A DNA stretch of 42,958 nt, taken from assembly GCA_949286015.1 (NCBI GenBank), contig CASEBB010000025.1, positions 1 to 42,958 on the forward strand, given 5' to 3'. Both the position numbers and the translations under genes were made by a program. Source of the stretch: an uncultured Succinivibrionaceae bacterium. GTDB taxonomy: Bacteria > Pseudomonadota > Gammaproteobacteria > Enterobacterales > Succinivibrionaceae. Positions 36,655-42,958 of the stretch are shown here, piece by piece. A model generated the notes under the pieces. It saw only the letters and a program-made list of their open reading frames with translations. It did not search any database and was not told the origin of the DNA. How positions within the stretch are numbered: position 1 is the stretch's first letter; each line of letters opens with the position of its first letter.

Positions 36655-38817
36655 TTGCCAAATCTCACCACACCAAGATCGGGTCAAGACGCTGTGGCTA
36701 CAGAATCTTTCGTGGCGACAATGACCTCTAATAACGGTCAAAGCCCTGCCCTACTCTGCTACTACGCACTGCTGCGTTGCTCCTCCCCTCACAGTTAGAG
36801 CCGCGCAAGGAAGTCTGTAAGCTCTGCTTGTTCTCGGCTTTTTCCGCCCTGAGTGCTTACAACCTGATGTAGTAACAAAAGACAGGTGCTTTGGCGCGCA
36901 CTGTCGCCTGATCTCGATGCTTTTTGCTAAAAGCGCTTTAGCCTAACGCTGCATGCTCAGCAAAGAATTGATCCTGCTTAGAGCGCCTCAGAACAGCGTC
37001 AAACTGTAAGCTGTACCATGTTTGAACCGCAAGTCAGTGTGTCACGCCCCTCTAGCGATCAGGACACGCCGCGCTAACCTATATGACGATACCAAAAGCC
37101 CTGCAAAGGCGATCCAATAGGCTGTGCGCCATATGGTAAAGCCTATGCACTACAAAGTTTTAGCACCGCTTTTTTTGAGGTGGTTCCGCCTCAGAAAAAT
37201 CAGCTCTGCTCTTCACCTTGGGGTAAGAGATGCAGTCTTAGCAGTTTCCCTAACCAGCATCTTTCTGCGCCTTACCGCAGGGCTAAAACACGAGCAGCAA
37301 TGATGTTATGACCAGAGCAATGAAAAAAAGTTGCACCTAGGGACGAAAAAACATCAAAGGGCACTTTTCCCAGCTCAGCAGGCTGCACAGCAGGCTATGC
37401 TGCTGCCAAGCTTTTTCCGGCTGCTGCCTACAACAATTGAGCAGCAACGCTGGAGTTACCGGTAACAGCAATGTGCAGTCTTTGCCTGACACAAAAAACG
37501 ATATTGTGCGTGATTTCTGCGACAAAAGCCAGAGTGTTGCTACGCATGATATGCTGTATCTCTCACTTATTTGGACGTGGCAGCTAAACACAGTGGTGCC
37601 CTGATTCCCCTTACCACCAAGATTAGACGCAGCGTAGTGATACAGATGCGTACAAATAAGCCTTAATGAGCAAAAGGCTGGGCATAGCTGCAACTATGGG
37701 TAAATTGAACCAAAAGAGAGCATATCTCTGTGCCGCTCTGTACAGCGTCGCACCGCTCACATCCTGCCATATCCAACAAACCGGTGCGATGTAATAAGCA
37801 CTACCTACAGGTGCTTGTGGCTCTCAGCTGTATACCGCAGAGTCTGGATCCTTACCCGCCTGCAAAGCAAGGGAGTAGCGTCAGGAGAGGAGCTAAGAGG
37901 CGGCAAAAGGGGCCTCTTCTCTGCGGTGAGTAGATAGGGCCATCCCCCTACAATCCAAAGACGGCTGGTCACACCACACGCCAGCACCTGCTCTCCTGCT
38001 TGATCGCCGGAACGATGCTGCTTTTGCTGTCCCCACACTCGCGGTGAGTCCCAAATTGGTGGCGTGGCGACGCAGGGACAAAAGGTGACGTCAAGTGACG
38101 CTCAGTGGCAGCAAAGGACTGGCAACGCATGGCCGCAGGAAGTACAAGCAGAGGCAGCCGCCAGCTCCCTATTAGCGCTTTTGGGCTCTCCTCTGTGTGC
38201 GGTGGATAGCATGGCAACACTCACCTGAAGTGGCTACCGTCACCTGACCTCAATGCGGCTCATGTGCTTTACGCAGAAGCGAAGCGAGAGCGTTTTTCCC
38301 TTGTTCCTGCAAAGTATTTCCCCCTATGTTATGGGCTTAAAATCGGCCTGTGAGGTGAGCTTAAACCCTTTGAGGCAGAAACCTGATATGGAGCAGCGCG
38401 CGGCGCTACCGCGACGTATCTTGAGGTAGGTTAATGGCAAGTAGCAGTGCTCACACACGTGGAAAACGTCCACAGCGAAGCTACGCTTGGCCTCTAGCAC
38501 TCCCAAAGTAGCGCTCGCTTTTGGGAACGTCAGCTCTGTGCGGAGCAGCCGTTCTTGCAGGGCAGTTGCGCAAACACGCTATACTTGCACAGCAAGGCTA
38601 TAATGCGAGCTAAGCGCTCGGTGCCGCTACCTACACTCTTGCGCCACTGCGGCCCATCCACTGTCCCGCACAGCGCTTGCGGCTGGTTACGCCGCACTGC
38701 TTTAAGCGTGCATGCCTACCTACCCCGTAAAAGCGCCCTCTTCCCACTGCCAGTGCTCTCACCAGTGAAGGCACTGACGCTCTGTTATTTCTCAGGCTAA
38801 GCGAAAAAGGAGCTACT
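36655..38817. other. 2.2 kb divergent spacer between mepM and yjaG
   Basis: This is the longest gene-free stretch. Repeat B lies at 38283-38472. A hairpin GAGGTGG-TT-CCGCCTC near 37179 has T before and A after it, the wrong way for a terminator. Open frames (for example 118 codons at 37337-37693) are rich in Cys, Ser and Leu and show no family features. Confidence 0.5.
38283..38472. repeat. Dispersed repeat family B, copy 3
   Basis: It aligns along its length with 28346-28533 and shares the first 30 bases (GAGAGCGTTTTTCCC, TTGTTCCTGCAAAGT) with 2361-2568. Confidence 0.75.
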
Positions 38818-40386
38818 GTGCTTTTAGGCCCAAAGTTTTACACCCGCTTGGAGCGCCTCACTGTCTGGCGTCACAGCCTCTTTGCCCTCGTGCTGGCCAC
38901 GCGCCAATATCCACAATTTGCACTGTGGACAGAGATTAACGACAAACAAGGCAAAGCGCAGTACCTGCATGCCCTGAAGCAATGCTGGGAATACCACTAC
39001 GATAAGTTTAACCACATCGACCTCACGGCCGCATGGGAGCAGTTGGAGCCATTCCTGCCACTGGAGCTTGAAGAGTACAGTGAAGGTGACTCCTTTGCGT
39101 TTGATACGGCGGTCATGATTAACGCCGCCTTAGATTGCATCCCGCTCAACAGCAAAGAGGGCAAAGAAGCCTCTAACGCCAGCATGGCCTCGGCTATTCG
39201 CCTCTGTGAGTTACGCCACCCAGAGCAAGCACAGGATGAGGAGTCGCTGTTAGAGCTGCCAGAGATCGAGGCTGAGCTTGACTATCAGGTAGAGCTCCTA
39301 GAGCTGGTATCAAAGCCACGCTCAGGTGAAAACATTAAGGCACTGTTAGAGCTGGCCTTACGGGATCATTGCAGCGGTATTGGCCTTGAGAATCCGCTCA
39401 CGGTAGAGGACTTTGCGTCCTGCTTTACGGCGCATTATGAGAGCCGCACTCCTGAGGATGACAACTACGATCCACGGGAGCTGGTAGCAGAGCCAAAAAG
39501 TGCCTCAGACCCCCGCAGAAAAGCTGATGCTGCTGACTCTGACAATGATGTTGCAGCTCAAAGCGATGATGAGGAAGAAGAGAGCGGCTCTGCTCTGGTT
39601 AACACCCTGTTTCAGGCTATGCTCAACAACCCAAACTTAAGAACTTTTTTGCCTGAAGAGTTACAGGGTCTCTCTGCTGACGATGACGCCACATCCACAG
39701 TAGATGCAGATACTGCCACTGCCCTCCAGAGCAGAGGTGCCCCTATCCGCGAAAAAACTAACGCCCTCTTTGAGAGCCTCGATGAAGTAAGCAAGCAGAA
39801 CTTAGCAGCGCAGGGACAAAAGGCGGCCGAGGAAGCTCCAGAGGCTGTGGCTGCTGCACACCAGCAAGCTACCCCTGATAAGAGCGCTGCTGCTTTCCCT
39901 GATGCAGACAATGTCGGGCAGAAAATGGCTGCTTACATGCAGCGCTTTCAGGACGAGGGCTTAGACGATGAGGCTGTAAAAGAGGCTGCAGCCACAGCGG
40001 TTTTCAATGAGACCATTGAGGCTGCTATTCACCAGGGCTTACGCGACCTCGTAGCTATGGGCTTCCTCGCTGACGACGGTGACGCTGCAGATAGCGCTAC
40101 CAACAAAGACAACGCCACCTCAGCCCCTACGGCTAAAGAGCAAGATCAGCGCGCTTCAGCGACGCCGTCGGCTGCTGATGTCTACGGTCAGGGGCCAAAG
40201 TCTCACGGGAACCATCATAAGGGCAAGCACCACGGCGCTGATAAAGCTAAGGCTAAGGACAAGAGCAAAGCCAAGGGCTCCGCGCACAAAGAGCATGGCC
40301 ACCACCACCATCACCACCATGAGACTCACCAGAGCCACGGCCATAAAGACCACCACCACCACCATAAGGACAAAGACAAGTCCTAA
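38818..40386 (+). CDS. yjaG: YjaG (DUF416) protein with acidic and histidine-rich extension
   Basis: Residues 1 to about 200 match the DUF416 family, whose E. coli member YjaG is 196 residues and has no known function. Visible agreements include RLERLTVWRHSLFALVLATRQYP in pattern, then FAFDTAVMINAAL. After that come about 260 acidic, Ala/Asp/Glu-rich residues and a tail in which about 22 of the last 62 residues are His, mixed with Lys and Asp (KEHGHHHHHHHETH, KDHHHHHKDKDKS). Such tails bind nickel, zinc or cobalt in other proteins. The start is GTG at 38818 with AAGGAG six bases upstream. The frame is intact across the extension. In E. coli yjaG is next to hupA. Confidence 0.85.
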   Translation: MLLGPKFYTRLERLTVWRHSLFALVLATRQYPQFALWTEINDKQGKAQYLHALKQCWEYHYDKFNHIDLTAAWEQLEPFLPLELEEYSEGDSFAFDTAVMINAALDCIPLNSKEGKEASNASMASAIRLCELRHPEQAQDEESLLELPEIEAELDYQVELLELVSKPRSGENIKALLELALRDHCSGIGLENPLTVEDFASCFTAHYESRTPEDDNYDPRELVAEPKSASDPRRKADAADSDNDVAAQSDDEEEESGSALVNTLFQAMLNNPNLRTFLPEELQGLSADDDATSTVDADTATALQSRGAPIREKTNALFESLDEVSKQNLAAQGQKAAEEAPEAVAAAHQQATPDKSAAAFPDADNVGQKMAAYMQRFQDEGLDDEAVKEAAATAVFNETIEAAIHQGLRDLVAMGFLADDGDAADSATNKDNATSAPTAKEQDQRASATPSAADVYGQGPKSHGNHHKGKHHGADKAKAKDKSKAKGSAHKEHGHHHHHHHETHQSHGHKDHHHHHKDKDKS

Positions 40387-40477
40387 GCAGGTACACTGCC
40401 GCCCTGCTCTGCCCATATCATGACTACAGTGCCGCCGCAAAGCTCAGGGAGCAAGAGCATCCCTACCCGCTAACGTA

Positions 40478-40650
40478 ACCCCAACATGGCTTTGTGGAGC
40501 TCGTGGGGTGCGTCCATGATCACCATGCAGGGGTGCGTTTCTGCCGAGCGTAGTGGCGCTGTCCACTATCTTTAATCCCAGCACAAAGCATGCGGTACAG
40601 TGCCTCATATACCTCCAGCAAAAAGCTGATGTTTATCGGCGTTAATGCTA
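40478..40650. repeat. Dispersed repeat family A, copy 3, upstream flank of the AAA-ATPase gene
   Basis: It shares CCATGGCTT-like CAACATGGCTTTGTGGAGCTC, GGGTGCGTTT and CCAGCAAAAAGCTGATG with 42633-42873. Compared with that copy it lacks about 67 internal bases. It reaches to just before the gene start. Confidence 0.75.
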
Positions 40651-40683
40651 AGTGGTGGCCATAACTCTGTCGAGGTGAGTTGT

Positions 40684-42561
40684 ATGCTAAAACTTAAGCC
40701 GCTAGCGAAACTAATGCAAGAGCGCACGTTAGTGGGGGCGGCACTGCAAGATAGCTCTGGGGATGATTCTGACCTGCAAAACATCCCATTGGGGGTTTCC
40801 GAGTGGAGCAAGTTGTCGAACAAAGCCCGTGACTATGTGGTTGTCGATAAAACCGCCAAGTTGGCAAAGCTGGTGAAGCAAAACAAAGTGTTCATTGCCC
40901 GCCCACGGCATATGGGCAAGACCACCTTGTGCTCCATGCTGCATGAGCTGTTTGCTCATGGCAAGGGTAAGTTTGCGGGCACAGCCGTTTACGAGCAGTG
41001 GACAGAACCTGATGTCTACCCAGTGATTCGCTTATCGTTCGACAAAATCACGCCTGATGATGCCTTAGAGTTTGAGCTGTGGCTCAAGTTGTTCGTACTC
41101 AAGGCTTTTAGGAGGGCAGGTTTTCCTGAGGTGGAGAGCTTTCAGAGAGACTTACCCCTCTCTGGTTTCTTAGGGCAATTTAACCTGATTGCGCTACAGC
41201 ACGAGCTGGTCTTCATTATCGATGAGTGGCATTATCCTCTGACCAACCTCCTCGACAATGGCAATGAAGGCCAGTTTAACGTTGTCCGGTCAGTACTTAG
41301 AGATTTCTACGCTTGGTTGAGGGTAGTGCCCAATGTACGCTTCATATTGGTCACTGGTATCATGCGCTACAGCGAATTCTCCCTGTTTTCTGAGCATGAT
41401 ATCCAAGACTTAAGCATGAAGCCCTATTGGGCGGATTTGCTGGGCTATACCCAAGAGGAAGTGAGCACCTACTTTGCGCGGTACATCCCCCGCGCAGCCC
41501 AGAAGCTTAACATTACCGCAGAGCGGCTGCTTGAACGACTGGAGCAGTATTATGAGGGCTTTTGCTTTGATGAGAATGCCTCGGTCAAGGTGTATTGTCC
41601 GTACTCCATCAACAGTTTCTTTAACCAGTTACATGATCCAGACCAGCCGCTGGAGTTTGCCCCCTTCTGGATGGACAGCGCCAGCGCTAGCCTAGCGTTA
41701 ACTTCTTTCTTGCAAGCCCATCCTTTGTCCCCAAAAGACCTCAGCCAGATTTGCTTACAGCATTTCACGCTGACTAAAGATGAGCTCAGTGAGCCCTTTT
41801 TCTTTGGTACCGTTAAGATCAAGCAGCTCTTGGTGCAGGCTGGCTACTACTCCATTAAGTCTTTGGTAGATAACCCTGCATCGGGTCAGATAGAGTTCAA
41901 CTGCGGTATTACCAACCAAGATGTGGCAGAAAAGTTTGATCCAGTGGTGACCGACTACTTGGTGAACTTTGACGTCGACAAGAGCAAGAGGCTTAGAGCG
42001 GAGAGCTTTGAGGCGCAAAGGAGCCTCCTTGCTGGTGACATCGAGTGCATGTGCATTAGGCTTAACCATATCCTGTGTAAGATTCACTATAAGATCCTGA
42101 ACCATGCCGATGAGGAGCTATACCGTTCCTTCATAGCACGATTCCTGAGCGCTAACCTCATTAAGGTTTCAGAAGAGGTCGTGAACACCCTTGGGCGTTG
42201 TGACTTGGTAGCGGTTACCCCTGATCGCATCTACCCCATTGAGCTTAAGCGTCTCTGCGCTGACCAAGACACAGAGCATCATAAGTTCACCCGTCTCACC
42301 GATGGCGAGACCCAGCTCTTAGAAAAAGGCTATGGCAGCAACCTCACTGATATAGACCTGCCGCAGACTGGTGTGATCTTAGTCATTAGCGACAATGATC
42401 ATCAGATCTGTGCGTGGCGCACCCTGACGCAAACAGATGCAGGTATTGAGCACCATGAGGGCTACATTCCGCCGCTCAATGTGCTAACCCAACAGCAAGT
42501 GAAGCATGGTCGGGTGCATTGGCAGAAAAAGCAGCAAACGCCGTCACCAACGCAACCGTAG
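40684..42561 (+). CDS. AAA-ATPase-like / PD-(D/E)XK nuclease family protein
   Basis: The 625-residue protein belongs to the group with an AAA-ATPase-like N-terminal domain (Pfam PF09820 type) and a C-terminal PD-(D/E)XK domain (DUF1703 type). The usual opening LPLGVSEWSKL and YVVVDKTAKLAKLV is at residues about 35-65, followed by a Walker A variant RPRHMGKTT (73-81), the Walker B-like FIIDEWHYPLTNLL near 178, and LVTGIMRYSEFSLFSE near 225. Near residues 505-525, RCDLVAV and YPIELKR supply D and ExK of the nuclease core. Such genes occur in many copies in gut anaerobes; their role is not established (defence or mobile-element functions are suggested). I start at 40684 with GAGGTGAG upstream. 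Repeat A copies flank the gene. Confidence 0.88.
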   Translation: MLKLKPLAKLMQERTLVGAALQDSSGDDSDLQNIPLGVSEWSKLSNKARDYVVVDKTAKLAKLVKQNKVFIARPRHMGKTTLCSMLHELFAHGKGKFAGTAVYEQWTEPDVYPVIRLSFDKITPDDALEFELWLKLFVLKAFRRAGFPEVESFQRDLPLSGFLGQFNLIALQHELVFIIDEWHYPLTNLLDNGNEGQFNVVRSVLRDFYAWLRVVPNVRFILVTGIMRYSEFSLFSEHDIQDLSMKPYWADLLGYTQEEVSTYFARYIPRAAQKLNITAERLLERLEQYYEGFCFDENASVKVYCPYSINSFFNQLHDPDQPLEFAPFWMDSASASLALTSFLQAHPLSPKDLSQICLQHFTLTKDELSEPFFFGTVKIKQLLVQAGYYSIKSLVDNPASGQIEFNCGITNQDVAEKFDPVVTDYLVNFDVDKSKRLRAESFEAQRSLLAGDIECMCIRLNHILCKIHYKILNHADEELYRSFIARFLSANLIKVSEEVVNTLGRCDLVAVTPDRIYPIELKRLCADQDTEHHKFTRLTDGETQLLEKGYGSNLTDIDLPQTGVILVISDNDHQICAWRTLTQTDAGIEHHEGYIPPLNVLTQQQVKHGRVHWQKKQQTPSPTQP

Positions 42562-42598
42562 AGGCGCATCCACAGCAGCAAGGAATCGCCAGAGGAAC

Positions 42599-42620
42599 GC
42601 TATCGCCAATTGGCGATAGC
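42599..42620. repeat. 22-base perfect palindrome after the AAA-ATPase gene
   Basis: The half-site GCTATCGCCAA is followed directly by its reverse complement, with no loop. It lies 38 bases beyond the stop. No T run follows, so a terminator role is doubtful; it could be a protein-binding site. Confidence 0.6.
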
Positions 42621-42632
42621 AGCATCCTGACG

Positions 42633-42873
42633 CACTTAGCCCCCACCATGGCTTTATGGTGCTCGTGGTGTGCGTCCATGCCCCTTGGGGATTAGTGATG
42701 CAAGCGGCTGCTATAGCTTACAAGCTGGTGTGACGCCTCTTAATCACCATGCGAGGGTGCGTTTATGTCGCGCGAGGTGGCGCTGTCCCCTATCTTGAAT
42801 CCCGCCCAGAGCTTACGCTACATTGCCGCCCACACTACCAGCAAAAAGCTGATGTTTATCATGGGCGTTAAGT
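42633..42873. repeat. Dispersed repeat family A, copy 4, full length
   Basis: This is the longest copy (about 240 bases), from GCACTTAGCCCCCACCATGG to AAAAAGCTGATGTTTATC and GGCGTTAA. Its right end corresponds to the sequence just before the AAA-ATPase gene start, so a related gene may begin right of the window. Confidence 0.75.
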
Positions 42874-42958
42874 TAGCGAGTTTAGCTATGGGGATGAATT
42901 TAATGCAGCCAGCATAACCAGCATATAAGTGTGCTGTGCATCGTTATAATCTGGTACA

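Noticed and set aside
37165..37205. Hairpin with T run before and A run after it
   Set aside because: The runs are on the wrong sides for an intrinsic terminator on either strand.
37337..37693. Minus-strand open frame of 118 codons in the mepM-yjaG spacer
   Set aside because: Cys, Leu and Ser rich with no domain or ribosome site; composition resembles translated spacer.
1..42958. CRISPR array, tRNA or rRNA genes
   Set aside because: No regularly spaced direct repeats and no T-loop or rRNA-like stretches were noticed on either strand.

Overview
The window looks like chromosome of a flagellated gammaproteobacterium. FliK/L/M/N/O/P/Q/R, PurH, PurD, an HU protein, an Rsd/AlgQ protein, a YjaG (DUF416) protein, an OapA/M23 peptidase (MepM type) and Pgm all resemble enterobacterial proteins. 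Several of these (rsd, yjaG, HU gene, purD, purH) are neighbours in Escherichia coli, so an ancestral neighbourhood is partly kept. Long low-complexity extensions on otherwise ordinary proteins, and coding density of only about two thirds, suggest the Succinivibrionaceae (Aeromonadales); that assignment is inference.

Left part (1-14867, nearly all on the minus strand): the broken 5' half of a type ISP-like restriction-modification gene (Mrr-like nuclease plus helicase, two reading-frame breaks, cut by the window edge), then fliR, fliQ, fliP, fliO, fliN, fliM, fliL and fliK, transcribed from fliK toward fliR. The flagellar order is the classical one, but spacers of 0.25-1.2 kb separate several genes and a strong terminator lies between fliN and fliO. 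FliO (689 aa) and FliK (969 aa) are much larger than usual.

Middle (15-29 kb): an autotransporter with polymorphic-membrane-protein style repeats, preceded by a start codon, a good ribosome binding site and a run of eight G. In this sequence the run puts the start out of frame with the signal peptide; seven G would join them exactly, so this looks like a phase-variable surface protein in the OFF state. Then come a 32-residue membrane peptide, pgm, an HU gene, purH, purD (separated from purH by 1.2 kb with an intrinsic terminator) and a TauE/SafE-type permease.

Right part (29.6-43 kb): a tandem array of five paralogous genes of unknown function, all minus strand. They share a basic N-terminal signature (NK[RK]P-x-RK) and, in the closest copies, an ESKE-x-WA core. 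Four of the five have an inverted repeat 20-31 bases before the start. One copy is broken by a 90-base insertion and a frameshift; a 325-base MITE-like element lies between two copies. Then follow rsd, mepM, a yjaG gene with a histidine-rich tail, and an AAA-ATPase/PD-(D/E)XK gene flanked by copies of a dispersed repeat.

The large intergenic spaces are not random. At least four dispersed repeat families (called A-D here, each 60-240 bases) recur in them, some with hairpins whose arms co-vary. No tRNA, rRNA or CRISPR array was seen. All identifications come from reading the sequence; no database search was run.
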